From positions 766,663 to 830,662 of the forward strand of contig JACSVZ010000011.1 in the NCBI GenBank assembly GCA_014706295.1: DNA of 64,000 bases, written 5' to 3'. The DNA is from Lycocorax pyrrhopterus obiensis. Its lineage: Eukaryota > Chordata > Aves > Passeriformes > Paradisaeidae. Of this stretch, positions 39,660 to 52,069 are shown one piece after another. The translations under genes and the position numbers were made by a program. The first letter of the stretch is position 1, and each line of letters begins with the position of its first letter. Below the pieces are notes generated by a model. It searched no databases, was not told the DNA's origin, and was given only the letters and a program-made list of their open reading frames with translations.

Positions 39660-39812
39660 GGAAAACAAAACAAAAACCCCAAACAAACAAAAAAAACCAC
39701 AAACAAAAAACAACCCAAAAGCCCCACAAAAACAAAACAAGACAAAAAAACCTCCCAAAATACCCAACAAAAAACCAAACCAAAACCAAACCAAACCACC
39801 ACAAAAAAACAA
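39660..39812 (+). repeat. A/C-only low-complexity tract
   Basis: About 150 bp consist almost wholly of A and C on the plus strand, with only a few G and T. They are arranged as irregular CAAA, CCAAA and CAAAA words, becoming regular CCAAAA/CCAAA towards the right end. It may be a decayed A-rich retroposon tail or an expanded simple repeat. The long open frames on both strands here (Lys/Asn/Pro-rich on plus, Phe/Trp/Gly-rich on minus) are produced by the composition and are not genes. Confidence 0.9.
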
Positions 39813-41344
39813 ACGCAGATTTCATGAAGAGAATTGAGTTTTTAAACTTATCCAAAACAACAAAGGATTTTCACTTCTCTGGAGAATGAAGCTTGATGGT
39901 ACAAAAAGCAGTCTTTTTATCAGGTGGGGTTGAGATTCTCCATTCTCTCAGTCTGTTTCTCCCCACTGCCCAGCCCAGCAGCTTTCAGTCCTTCCACGGC
40001 ACCTTAGCCTGGAGCCGCTCTGACAAAGCAGATCCCTGACAACAACAAGAGGAGAAGAGAAAGAGAATTCAGAGAAAAGGGAAATTTGACATAAATATTA
40101 CCTGAGTAAAAGGGTTTTGGTGGCAAGATAATGTTCTGGTGTCACAGTGACAGGACATGGCAAGCAGCAAAAGTGTGTCAAAAGAAAAGGATAGAGAGGA
40201 GTTGCTATAAGGGAGTTCAGGCAACTGTGAGCCACCAAGGAAAATTCATCTCCCAGGACAAACTCTCAAACTTCCAAAGGCATGCAAATTTCCAAAACTA
40301 CGCATCTATATTTGTTTCAGTCTCCTGTGAAATTAAGAAACCTATTTACTGATAGAGATAGTTCTTTAAATGCACTTTTTATGGTACTTTAATTATCCAT
40401 GGCATTTTAAAAGAAGGCAGCATTGGGGTTTCCTCCATGGGTAACATGGGTGCACCTGGGTAGAAGAAAGGAACAAATAAGTGGCTATGAAGGTCTTTTT
40501 CTTAGACCTTTTCTTCAGACATGAAAGCATCTATGGTAAAACCATCACTAACAAAATCCAGATGATCAAAGAGCTTGCAATAAGTCTGAAATGTCCCAAA
40601 TAAAAACAGATTACTTAAATTGCAAATCCCTGAACAAAGTGAAGTGTCTCCAGAGTTCGGTGAATTACCCAACTAAATGGAGGAAATATAATAAAACTGG
40701 CCTAAATAACTATTCAATAACTGCCATCAGTGAACCTGCAAAAGGAACTAATTTTTAAAATGTCTTGATTAAAAACAAATATAAAGTATTCCTACAAACC
40801 AATTACAGGATTCCTTATGTCTGACATGCCTTCACTAATGAGGAAAGATACTGAAGTTAATTTTTATGAAAGTTCTCGTCATCTAATATTATTAAACTGG
40901 ACTGGCTTTCAAGGGGCACATAAGCAATTTGTTGACACTGAATTAAAAGGTTCATGTACTGAATTACAAGTAGTATAAAATTTTGGAACAGAGGCACAGA
41001 GAATTTTTTTGGCTTCCGTAATTGTTTACCATGCAAAATATGTACCTTGTGATACTCATTTGCATATTACCAAATTATACTTGAAAGAATATTGATTCCC
41101 CCGTAATAAATGACATGGCAGGAAAACCACAAGAACTGAACAAGTCCATTTGATGCGTTGGTAAGAAGGACATTGACATTAGAGTCTGGTGCTTGAGGAA
41201 CACTTACAAGTCTATGCTTATAACGTTCAAAAAAGTTCACTTCTTCCATTTAGCAAACCAGAAAATACTGGATATTTGTTCAAATAAAAGACGATAGCTT
41301 TAATAATTATTTTTGTAAATCAGTTTTTAAAAATATTTATTATC
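39813..41344. other. Noncoding stretch, no recognised gene
   Basis: Unique AT-rich sequence. A 60-codon minus-strand ATG frame (41067-41249) has varied composition and a GTAAGT inside it, but matches nothing known to me and is not called as a gene. Confidence 0.5.
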
Positions 41345-41348
41345 AATA
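41345..41348. repeat. Left target-site duplication (AATA) of solo LTR
   Basis: AATA directly precedes the LTR edge and matches AATA at 41772-41775 after the other edge. Four bases can match by chance, but together with the exact TG...CA termini it marks the insertion boundaries. Confidence 0.65.
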
Positions 41349-41771
41349 TGTCAAGTGATGGTCGGCGATGGAAGAGACGGGGCAGCTTGCTTGGATGCAA
41401 TAAGCCAATTTTATTGATACAGAGCTAAGTATTTATACCTTTTCATCAGTAACTAAAAGTAGATCCTTATATAAGCAGTAATCACTATAACAACCATATC
41501 TATGTTTCTTAATAATATTGCAAAACTAAAAGCTAGCACTAACCAGCACAAATACATACCGAACCTGCCTTTCCCTTGTGCTAGCTATTTTGTGGCAGGC
41601 CGCACTGCCTGCCATGGTCTGTGGCCTAGCAGCATTCACTCACTTCTGACATGAGTTTAGCAGTGCTCTCACTTCTGCTTTCCAGCTGTATCTCCACATC
41701 AGTAGTATGGGAACTTGCTAGTATGCTGAAATAAAAGAACTGTTCCTGGATTTGGTTCTGAAATGCTGACA
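41349..41771 (-). mobile_element. Endogenous retrovirus solo LTR, 423 bp
   Basis: On the minus strand the element begins TGTCAG and ends CTTGACA, giving the 5'-TG...CA-3' termini and short inverted repeat (TGTCA/TGACA) of an LTR. It is flanked by the same four bases, AATA, on both sides (41345-41348 and 41772-41775). Inside, in minus-strand order, are a TATATAAG box (41467-41474), a second TATAAATAC (41429-41437) and an AATAAA polyadenylation signal (41410-41415) about 60 bp before the 3' end. This fits a U3-R-U5 layout with a very short R and U5. No primer-binding site, polypurine tract or viral gene lies next to it, so it is a solo LTR left by recombination between two LTRs. A 4-bp flank fits a class I (gamma-like) family, but that assignment is tentative. 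Confidence 0.82.
41410..41415 (-). promoter_or_regulatory. LTR polyadenylation signal AATAAA
   Basis: AATAAA on the minus strand lies about 60 bp before the 3' end of the LTR and downstream of its TATA-like boxes, where the R-region signal of a retroviral LTR is expected. It could still terminate minus-strand transcripts. Confidence 0.65.
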
Positions 41772-41775
41772 AATA
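41772..41775. repeat. Right target-site duplication (AATA) of solo LTR
   Basis: Partner of the AATA at 41345-41348 on the far side of the 423-bp LTR. Confidence 0.65.
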
Positions 41776-43198
41776 AACAAATGAAATGCAAATAGGTTAG
41801 ATATTCTCAGCACAGACTGCACTGTAATGACTTAGACATATAAAGAAGAAGTTACACGGTGTGAGAGCCATTTCTGAAACGGCTATTCTCTCCTATTTCT
41901 GAATTTTACATGCAATTGATGAAAAGGTTCAACTTCCTTTGTTGGTGACGTGTCTTTGCTATCCCAGCACTCGGGCAAGCATTTGAACAGTAGCACATTG
42001 CATTTCTTTCCAGGGAAATACCCCTGGGAGACAAGGACAGCTGACACACTGCATCCCTCAGGAGCACACAGAAAAGGAAAATACAGCAGTGGGGCTGCAA
42101 TTTGGTTTATTACAGAATCAAGAGATTGCTGTTTTATTCACAGTGAGAGGTCTTGGCATTGGTCAGATTCTCTCCTGTCCTGCCCCAGAAGCAGCTGATG
42201 CAAACAGGTTTGCCATGTCTCACCCACCTGCAAACTGTCCAGCTTCCCTCCCTTGGGATCTTCCCCACACAGACCTTACATTGCATCCAGCCAAGCTCAG
42301 GAATACTACAAAAGCTATAACCAGGACAGTTACGTACAAAACTGGGTTTTTGTTATTAAAGCTTTGTGCAGCTGCAAGAGCATAAAACAACCATAATGTA
42401 CACACAGCTTTATAATTTTTTCAAACTGTTTTAAAACCAGCTGATTTTCCTCAGCTGTATATTGTCATTTTATCCTGCTCTCATCTTGAAAGTACTTTGA
42501 CTACTTTTTTTTGTAATGAATTCTGTGCCCTTGATTAACATTTTAATTTTTTCCCTAGCCAACTCTTTTTCTTTCTCCCCCCCAAAAAGAGGTTTGCAGT
42601 GAATTTATTTAAAACAGTAAGAAAAAACCCAACTGAATGGAATTCTATGAAGTTTTTAATTTTGGCTTTTTTTTTTTTATTTCCTAAGAGGATCGGTTAT
42701 TAAGCCTTACTACCTTGATATTGTCACTTTAACTTAAGACCTGTAAGAAAAGTGGTTGCCTTGCAAACAGCACATATGGACCATTTTAAACAAAAATTGA
42801 CATGGTCAGCAAACACATCTAACTGAAATGAAAACAGTCTCTGAAAAGCACTTGTTATGGAAGGAGCAATTTCAGACAGCGGGGGCCAGGACAGGGTGCT
42901 GTGAAGGTGCCTGTGAATAGGGGGGATCTCTGTTACATTCATTTGGTGAAGGCCTGTATCCCACTGCTCCTGGGGGGAAAATTCAGACACTAAAGTAGAG
43001 GCCTGGCATGCAAGCCACTTTCAAAAATGAAAACAGTGGTTTTCAAAGAAGATGATTTAAAAGCAAAGCCAACTCTTAGCACTGCATAGCTTGATTTGAC
43101 GTGAAAGGTCTGCACTGCACTGCAAAGCATCCACACAGCAACGCTGCCCAGTATCCAAACCACAGCACTGTCATACAAACATCTGTATAAACACCTGT
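41776..43198. other. Noncoding stretch, no recognised gene
   Basis: Unique AT-rich sequence with T and C homopolymer runs (C7 at 42577-42583 and T12 at 42667-42678). No gene or mobile element is seen. Confidence 0.5.
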
Positions 43199-43664
43199 CC
43201 ACCTGCTGGAGAGAGTCCAGAGGAGGCACCAGGATGAGCAGAGGGATGGAGCAGCTGGGAGGAAAGGCTGCAAGAGCTGGGATTGTTCAGCCTGGGGAAG
43301 AGAAGCTTCAGGGTGACCTCAGTGTGGCCTTGCAGGGCCTGAAGGGAGCTACAGGAAAGATGCAGAGAGAGAATTTACAACGGCCTGGAGGGACAGGACA
43401 AGGGGGAATGGCTTCCCACTGCCAGAGGGCAGGGTTAATGGGATATTGGGAAGGAATTGTTCCCTGGGATGTGGGGAGGCCCTGGCACAGGGTGCCCAGA
43501 GAAGCTGTGGCTGCCCCTGGATCCCTGAAAGTGTCCAAGGCCAGGCTGGATGGGGCTTGGAGCAGCCTGGGACGGTGGAAGGTGTCCCTCCCATGGCAGG
43601 GGTGGCACTGGATGGGCTTTAAGGTCCCTTCTCAGGTCTTTCTGTGATTCTGTGACTCTATGAT
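43199..43664 (+). mobile_element. CR1 LINE, 3'-end fragment, about 470 bp
   Basis: The left part reads as the end of CR1 ORF2 (a frame giving LLERVQRR). It runs through the C-terminal segment, where the DNA for the typical PREAV..PSLEV stretch is recognisable around 43.50 kb, into the 3' untranslated region. It ends with the octamer tail TTCTGTGATTCTGTGACTC. The element is on the plus strand, truncated at its 5' side, and has several frameshifts and stops. The 137-codon frame across it is a shadow in another frame and not a product. Confidence 0.93.
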
Positions 43665-46600
43665 CTGGGTACCTGTTTTGTAAAGATGTTGGGAAGGAGA
43701 GCCATAATCAGGTGATGACTTGATAGGCAATAAAAATGGTGCAGGAGAGATGCTGAGAACTGATTAAATAAAAATGTGTCAGATGCAGCACTGAGGGTAT
43801 GAGAGAATAAGGAGTTTAAACATTTGGATAAGCATTTTAACTCTCCCCACACACACTTCTCTATCAAAACAGTCTGCAGTGTGACTCCCCACAATTTAGC
43901 CTATAGATCAACCTCAAAGCAAATTGGCTCACAGTGCGCTAAAAAAGAAATGGAAATTACTTTCTTCCCTGCTCTAGAAGTGATAAAATTTACCCATAAT
44001 ATGAATCATTTGACTGATTCCAAGTCTCTTAGCCAGACACTTCTACTGATAGGATAAGAATAAACGTTCCTATTTAAGGAATGATTTTATAACCTGTTAT
44101 CAAAACTACAATTTTTTTTTTAATAAGCAAACAAACAGCACTCTGAAAGACAGATATTTTGTACCAGTCTGGCAAACACTGTGCTTTGTTAAGGTAGGAG
44201 AGACCAAGGTAGGTGAGAGTGCTGGGAAGGTCAACTGAAGAGCATCAGCTACTGGGGAGTGACCACAGGGCGCAGCCAAGCGATGTTCCTTGGGCAAGTT
44301 CCTGTGCTCCCCCTGCTCCCCTGCACTGCAGCCCTACGGAACAAACACCTGGATGGGCACAGCTCCAGAAATACGGACAGGGGGAAACAAGCTTCTTGGA
44401 TACCACAGAAAATGCGAAGGACTGTAGCTCAGATAGAAAACTCTAGGCCATTGCCAACCCTGCTTTGCTTCGCGTTTCCTGCAAGCCAACCCTCAGCTGA
44501 AATCAGTACCCCAAAGAAAACAGCCCCAGGAGTGACAAACCACACAGCCACTGGGTTCATCTGAGAACAAAACCTTGTTTGTAGGATCTATTTAGCAAGT
44601 CAGATGTGATTTAGACTCCAAACATATGTGGTTTTCCAAAGCAATGCTTTCAGGATGTCTCATTCTTCATCTTACAAGAGGAAGATGGAAGAAGAGACAG
44701 CAGGGGCCAGGGGCTGTGGGCTGGGTCCATTTGTGCACAGACACAGAGCACCTGAGAATTTACAGCCTAAATCAACAAGGCAGACTAACCTTATGTCCAA
44801 GGAGCTGAGTTTGTCCTCATTCTGTACAGGGGAACTGGGCCACAAGAAAGTGAAATCACTTGTTCCTTCCACCAAGGAGTGGGCTCAGAGCTGTGAAAAG
44901 AAGTCAGATCTAAATCCTTCACTTCAAATTTTACCTGCAGAAGTTCCTTTCCAAATCCCTTGGATAGTGAAGGTGTTTTTCCCTACATTACTAGTTTTTC
45001 TTTACACTAGAGAATTTCCAAACAATCAAGTGTCTCAATTAGAGCTAAAGTTTTAACCTGAGTAAGTGAAGTATTTCCCAGGGCATTATGCCAAACCTGA
45101 GTGCCAGCAGCACCTGTGGCTCTCACCCAGAGCACTCCAGACAACCACCCTGCAGTCCTTCATAATGTGGGGAAGCTCTGGAGAGCCACAAGTGAGATGA
45201 AAACAGAGAGCCTTTGGGCAGGATTCTGGAAGCTAGAAAAGCAGTGCAAAAGTTGCTAATGCTTTAAGCACAAGATCCCTCTGAACTGTGCCCATGTGCC
45301 CGGCCCTACTCAACCAGGCCCAAGTGCCAACATCTGCTCTCCCCACAGCTGCACAGCCCAGAGCAGTGGAAGAATTAGACCCCAGGCAGACCTCCTGACC
45401 CGTGACAAAAATATAAAAGCAACATGTGAAAACTAACAGGAATGCATTTTCCATGCTGACAGTGCCAATTTATGTATGGTAAATCTAAAGGCACACAACA
45501 TGCTTCTGCAAAGGAATTGGAGAGTGGGGCTAAAAGGCCATAAATACGAGTCTTTTCCCCTGCACTCTGAAAAGCTGAGCTGATTTTGAAAGCATTCCAC
45601 GTATACTTTCTCTACTATTTCTAAAATAATTTTCCTTCTTTCCCAAGATGCTACATGATCATACACAGGCCAAGTTTTGAAACTTAATCTGAAAAATGCT
45701 TGAGTCTGCACTAGATATATTTACAAAGAAAAATCTTAAACCTGCCAAGATTTGTAACACTGCAGGATGAAAGACTCCTGGGTATTTAAAAAAATAAATG
45801 ATTGTATACTCGATACCCCAAAAGAATCAGCTTCTACTGCAAAGCAAACTGAAGCCAGAGGAAAGACTTCTGCTAGCTTTTGTAGGCTTTATGCCAGATC
45901 TTGTATGTCTGCAGCACTTGATGCCAAGTTATAGATGGAACAGAAATCGTTAACCAACGTTACATCACTTAGTTGGCTATATTTTATGTTTAATTTTAAC
46001 ATGGTCCCTGGCATTATATTTCCCATTTAAGAGTAGTGTATTCTTACCTTTCTTCCACAGATTATTTCAAAGAGCATTCAACTAATTGTTGTATTACTGG
46101 CACTGACTTTACCAATTCAGACTGCTTTAGGAAAGGCTGGTTTTAATTTCAAGTAGAATACAAATTAGGATAGATACTGGACTACAGAAAGCTCAAAGGC
46201 TTTCACAATGGTCATGAAAGGTGCCAGGCTGATAAAACTGGGAACTGATATTTTGTACTCTGCATAAAAGATGCAGCTGAGAAAGCAAATTTCAACACCT
46301 TCCCATGCCATAAAGGACCTGGCACTCAAACCAGCTACTCCGCAGGTGGGGGAAGGGGAGCAGCTTAAGTCTCTTCTGCACTATCAAAACTGCATCCCCT
46401 GTCACAATGACTATTCCTTGTTTGCAAAACAAAACAAAAAATATTAGACTTCCATCCTCCTAGCATTATTTTAAATCGGTGCCCACTTAGAAACATTTTG
46501 AGAAACAATGACAAAGCAGCTGGGATCCACATCTCTCAGAAATACTCGTGTAATGAGAAGATCTTCATTTGGGCATACACAGTCCATTTTGAATGCCATG

Positions 46601-49600
46601 ACTCTTTTTACTATAGCATTGATAAATTAACTCAGAGGCATTACAAATTTCATTTGGGGAGAAATTAATTTACACCTTCTGAGGCAATTTATGTTGCTCG
46701 GTTTTTATCTAGGTGAAAACTACACAAATACTCATTTGGAGGAGGGAACCTGATCTCTCTTACGTAACCAATGGCTGTGAGGGCATTTCAAACTACAGCA
46801 GGTATCCTCAGCAGATGGCAAGTCACTGACAGCTTTAGATATTCTAAATTAAATGAATCAAGATACCACTTGTTCCAAGTGAGTGGGTGTTTAATCACAT
46901 TCGCCCTTTCTGTTGTTGAGAGAGGATGTTGATTTTGGTAATAAAAAACATGAGAATTGTGCAGAAGATGGAAATGTGTTTTAAATTCAGAACAAAAGGT
47001 CAATTTTCCACTCATAATCAACTCCTCCATTCTCCTATCAAATAACATTTGAAATAAAAGAATTTTTGAAGGTAGAAGAATCTGAAAGTAAGTAAGTTGT
47101 TATAAGGCTGTGTGCAACTGATCCTTTCTGTTACTCAGAAATACAGCACAGATAATCATCTCTGATCTTAAACCTTTAGGCTTGCCAATCCTTGTGCCAA
47201 AATTCACTTGAAAATGTGAATCATTTATTTCCATGTTAAATTGTCACATGAAACATCATGGCACTGATTTCTACACATCTATTTCATTAATCTCATGTTA
47301 ATTACATTATTCCTTCATATTTTAGCTTGCATAAAGGCCTTCACGTGTAGAATATGAATGCCTAGTCTGAATAAGCAGTTATAAATCCAAAATGAAAAAT
47401 TAATTATTTCCTTTTTCATATGTTCACATACATGGAAAACTGAGCCATCTTCATAGAAGTCTTTGGCCTGATTTAGGGCCTTGAACAGTCATCAAAGGGA
47501 TCAGTTGCATGCTCAGTAGCATTAGGAGCACAGCAGACTACTCACTCAGAGTTCTCTTAATTGAGTTTTCCTCAAGGAAAGCAGTTCTGTTTAATGACAT
47601 AAACTGACAATAGCTGCTACTTGAGCATGACAGCAATATCAAATATTCTGCTTAATGGCAACATTTGGTCAGTATTGAGAAGCAAAGTGGTTTTACCAGG
47701 TGTGGTTTAGGCATGAAACACTCGTCTCTTGTCTTTTATCAAATAAGCTATCCCAAAAGAGTAAAAAATAGAAGACAAAAAAAATTAGATGCAGTTAATA
47801 TTTTATAACTTTGATTGATATTTCATTTTGCCTTATTAGACTTATCTTCCATGAATTCTTCCTACCACATGTGAACCTTCTGCATTCAAAGCTCTACAGA
47901 ATAAATTGCTTTTCCTTTAAGGGAGATAGTAGCATCCACTGTGGTGTCCCAATTAAGAGAATTCTCACCTACTAATTTTATGCTATCTAATTAAGGCTCA
48001 TTTATGGCCTGGACTTGTGGTGAATAGCAAAGACTTTGAACCTCCAAGGCTGGAGATGTTCCTGCTAGGTCATAAGCAGCCTTAAGATCTCCCCAGCGCG
48101 CCGTTGCCAGAGCAGCTGTGCTGTGGGTAGGGCAGGTGCAGGACAGATGTGCAGCCCCCTCCTGAGACTGTCCTGCACCACCTGCCACACACTCAGCCTC
48201 CCTGGCTCTCAGGCTGAGCCCAGCTCAGCAACACTGGCACTGGCAGTCAGGCCTTTCTGACAGGTCCAACCCTGGGCACCTGGAGTAAAACCTGACTCAG
48301 CCCTTTGAGATGGGGTCTAGAGGGAGGTGAAATAACCTCTTACAAAGACTGAGCACCTGGGGATACAAAGGCTCACTCTTTGTCAGGGATTCTTTCTAGG
48401 AACTGACCATTTTGTGATAAAAGACCATAAACAAATGCAGCATACTCAGGAAAAAGAGAAAACCCAAGTACCCTGTTTGCTGTCACTTTAGTATAATGGC
48501 CTTAACACTCAGCACATTGCTGAGGTACTGCCCCAAAGAGTCCATCTGCTTTGTGTTAAGAATAGTAACAGGTATTTATTATATGTCTGTGTTGGAGACA
48601 AGGACAGACACTGAGGTAAACCTTCCAAGGACTTCACTGGTTTGGAAATGTGTCCCAGGGTGCCAGATAACTGCAGCCAGCACTGCCCTTGGCAGAACAG
48701 AAGGTGATGTTTTCAAAAGGATGAACTGTTCCTGAACAAACTCTCTGATGTATTAAGGCACAAGTAAGCACTGATTCAAAATCAGCCACAAATGTCTTCA
48801 GCCTCAAACTCTTTTCACCAAGTGGACAAATGTATGGGAGCCAATACGGTGTCACTGACCACAGTTTGGAGTTCTCCTCGTGGAAGCAGCAGCAGGGAGT
48901 ATTATTGCTAGAGGACACGTGCACACAAATACCGAGGGTATAGAGGTATACAGACACACAGGCTTTTGCCACATTTGGGGCTAGGGAGCCACGGAACAGA
49001 GCACCCCCCCCCACAGGGCTGTTAACCTTCCCAGCATCAGCAAACGCATTTACTCGTCTGTGCCGTGCTAAGGAGAGCCCGCGGAGGTGAGCTCACCTAT
49101 TTCCCCAGCCCTCTGCAGGTCCACAGCTCTCCCTGTGCCTCTGCAGCTGCCACCAGAGTCATCATTACTGAATGTCTGACCAGCCTCCTGCTCCCACAAA
49201 ACTCATTACCTCCTCTGGACAATCATTTCAGCAAAGAGCAGAAAATACTATAGGACTAGAAAAAGAAAAATGAGAGCTGGTAGACTTACAAAGATTAGAT
49301 GGGTTTGTTAGACTGGGAACAAAATCAGGTTTCTTGTTAGGAAAGGAAGAAAGAAGAGGCACATTTCCAACCTTTATTTTAGCCCCTTCTGGAAAGGCTG
49401 TAATGGGTTTGGAGGAAAATGCTCTCCTCGACAAGTTTTCTATGCTTCAGTTGAAATTCCACTGGGTAGTCTGGAAGCATGCTACAGAGACCTGATACAT
49501 TAATTTTTATTTTATGTTATAAATAAATAATATTATGAAATAAGAGCAAAATGCAAACTTAAATATCTGTGTTTACAGTGCACATAGAAGAATTTGTGGG

Positions 49601-50963
49601 CAGAAATGGAGAAGCTGTCAAAGCATAGCAACACAGATGCAATTGTCTTGCTGTGACACTTTCTGCATTTTTCAAGCATGATAGCAGGGAAGGAAAGGCA
49701 GCCCAGCGAGAGAAAACACACCAGCTATTACAGCTACGTTTCCAATAAGAATTAAATACAATAAAAACTTACGTATCCTGGAACAGTGAATCTTCTCTGT
49801 CTCCACTTGGTATAACATTAAAATGAGGCCAAACTACATCATGTAATTATAAACCTTGTATCTGCTGGAAGAGATTCAGAGGGTAGCTTGCCTTCCAACA
49901 CTCTTGTTACCCAGGAATATGTTTTTATTAGTGCTGACTCTAAGTCTCTACTTAGAGAAAAAATGTAATTCCACTACTAAAAGATGGCCCATGACTCTGT
50001 TGTTGTTGCTGTGCTTTGTTATACTGTGAATCCAAAGGAAGGTTCACACCTTGTAATATTTCCCTTCCTTCTTCCTTGAATACATGGAAAACCTACTGAA
50101 AATACCTAAATTGGCTGCCTAAAGAGAGACAAAATGAGCCCTCACAAAAAACCAGCAATAAAACTCACCACAACTCATAAGTAACTCTGTTGGTATCTTA
50201 TGTCTTTGAGAGCAGTACAGCACCGAAATATCCAGAGGCAAAGAAGCAATACAACTCCAGTCTATAAATAACCAATACAGATTTTCCTCCGAATCTCCAT
50301 GCCTTTGCTGAAACTTTTGTGTTCTAGATATTTTCTTTTAAGATTTTAAACCTGCTGGCACAGACCTTTCCTTGGTGCCCCATGCTACTGCTAAAGGCAT
50401 GACCTCCAATGATTCTGTGTAAGAAGATCCAGCTGAAGGTGAGGATGTAATTTGGTGAGGGCAGTCAGTAACTGCAGTTTTTGCTTGCCTTTGCTGCAGA
50501 AGAATTTACATGTTACAAAATAACTGACTGGATTCTCAAAAACTTCTTCCTGACTTTCAAGTCAATGGTGCTTGTGGTCTTAAACTACTTAAGTGCTTTC
50601 AGAAATCCAACACTAGTCTGTAAATCAGATTTGTTCTGTCCAGTTTGCCCAAGAGGCAGCGCTTTCAAGTTTTCTTCCAAGTCCCAGAATCAGCAGTCAC
50701 CTCAAGTAGCTCCTTTCTTAGAGACAAAAATGAAAACTGTCTGAATCAAGAAACCTGTAATACTCTGAACTTCTGAGACTTCTATTTCAGGTATGACATA
50801 TGACTACTTTAAATGTTCTTGCTAAAAATAAAAATTAGAAAAAATTCTTTATGAAATAGAGAAACGAATTGCTACGTTTCAGTTCAAAGCTTTCTCTTGC
50901 CAAGAGAAAAACCATAACTAAATAGGAGAGAGAGTAATATTCGCATCCTTGCTATGAACCTTA
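43665..50963. other. Noncoding stretch, no recognised gene
   Basis: Mostly unique AT-rich sequence. A more GC-rich patch lies at about 48.05-48.30 kb and another at 49.08-49.15 kb, without CpG density or motifs that would support a promoter. A C9 run is at 49004-49012. The block around 46.60-46.75 kb is AT-rich with TAATT cores and might be a conserved noncoding element. The open frames at 44628-45056 (plus) and 48634-49014 (minus) resemble nothing known. Confidence 0.5.
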
Positions 50964-50981
50964 ATGATTCTATGATTCTGT
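50964..50981 (+). mobile_element. Possible CR1 tail relic
   Basis: Two ATGATTCT octamer copies (ATGATTCTATGATTCT) followed by GT match the tail of avian CR1, but the sequence before it no longer shows the CR1 3' terminus clearly. It is a minimal relic or a chance match. Confidence 0.35.
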
Positions 50982-52069
50982 AATGACCACTGTGCCAAGG
51001 ACAGCATGATGTAACAACCTACGCAAAGGCTGTCCCCCCTGCCCTGTTGGTCTCCAGACACTTGAAGCAAAACTGCTCTTACTCATCTCAGAGGTCAGGA
51101 ATCTACACGAGCTGTGCCAGGAGCACGTCAAATTTTAGACTGTGTGTTAAAAAATGCCAGTATTTTCCATTAACTTCCAAGGAAGACAAAGTACAGTCAG
51201 AACTCATTCAAAGCTTTGAACTTCTGTAGCATCAAAAGTAACAGAGAAATAATACAAAGAACTGCAATTCTTACTAGCTTTTGTCAGTCACAAGTACTGG
51301 ACATGAAATGTAATTGGCAGGATGAGAGAATTTCAGATAAATTCAGAGATTGCCAAGAAAAACAACTAAATAAATGCCAAATAAGTGCCTACTGCAGCAC
51401 TGTCTTACCCTCTGTTCCCAGGGTGTTTCCTGAGACTGCCGTCCCTCTTGCATAAAGCTCTTCTTACCAAAGCATGTCTGGTTTAATCATGTGCAGCTAT
51501 TGGAAAACATAAGTGCAAAATCCCTTAAAAGAATCAGGCATCAAAATGCCTTTTTAAAATTGGGCCAAAACATACAAAATTAGGTCTTCCATCAGAATTC
51601 CTACTGCTTCTAAAAAACACAGGAATTACATTCACTAAATGAATTACAGGATTATAAATGGAAACTGATAACTGCAATTATATATGACAGAAAACAAGCT
51701 TGAAAACTCATAGGGATATTACATGAGGCTTTCTTTGTATTTCCTTCCCTCCTTTTCCTTGTAATGAAGAAGCTGTTCCTGGCAGATGGAATTAACCACG
51801 AGCTGCTTTGAATGCTTCTAGTCTGTCACTTGGCTTTACACTCAAGAGCTGACACTGAAAGTAAGTCCCTTCTAATAAACCCACAACATATTTTCTGAGT
51901 ACTCTGCTCTCTAATCACAACCATGGGCACTTCCCAAATGAAGTCTGACAGACCTTAGCATGGCACTGGCACTTTAAATACCAGCTGAACAAAGTCTCTC
52001 TATTGCATGTGAACTTTAGGGAGGGAAAAATTTTGGTTTTCTTCAGTTACAATTTGTGAACATCTAAAA
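50982..52069. other. Noncoding stretch, no recognised gene
   Basis: Unique AT-rich sequence with nothing recognised. Confidence 0.5.

Noticed and set aside
39544..39889. Phe/Trp/Gly-rich minus frames and Lys/Asn/Pro-rich plus frames
   Set aside because: They are produced by the A/C low-complexity tract and have no domain or start context.
41356..41698. Alternative LTR boundaries (343 bp)
   Set aside because: These edges also give TG...CA, but the flanking bases do not match. The 41349-41771 edges give longer inverted termini and matching AATA flanks.
43234..43647. 137-codon plus-strand open frame
   Set aside because: It lies wholly inside a CR1 3' fragment, in a frame other than ORF2, so it is not a gene.
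44628..45056. 142-codon plus-strand ATG frame
   Set aside because: No splice context, no domain and no recognisable family. A frame this long is expected by chance in 64 kb.
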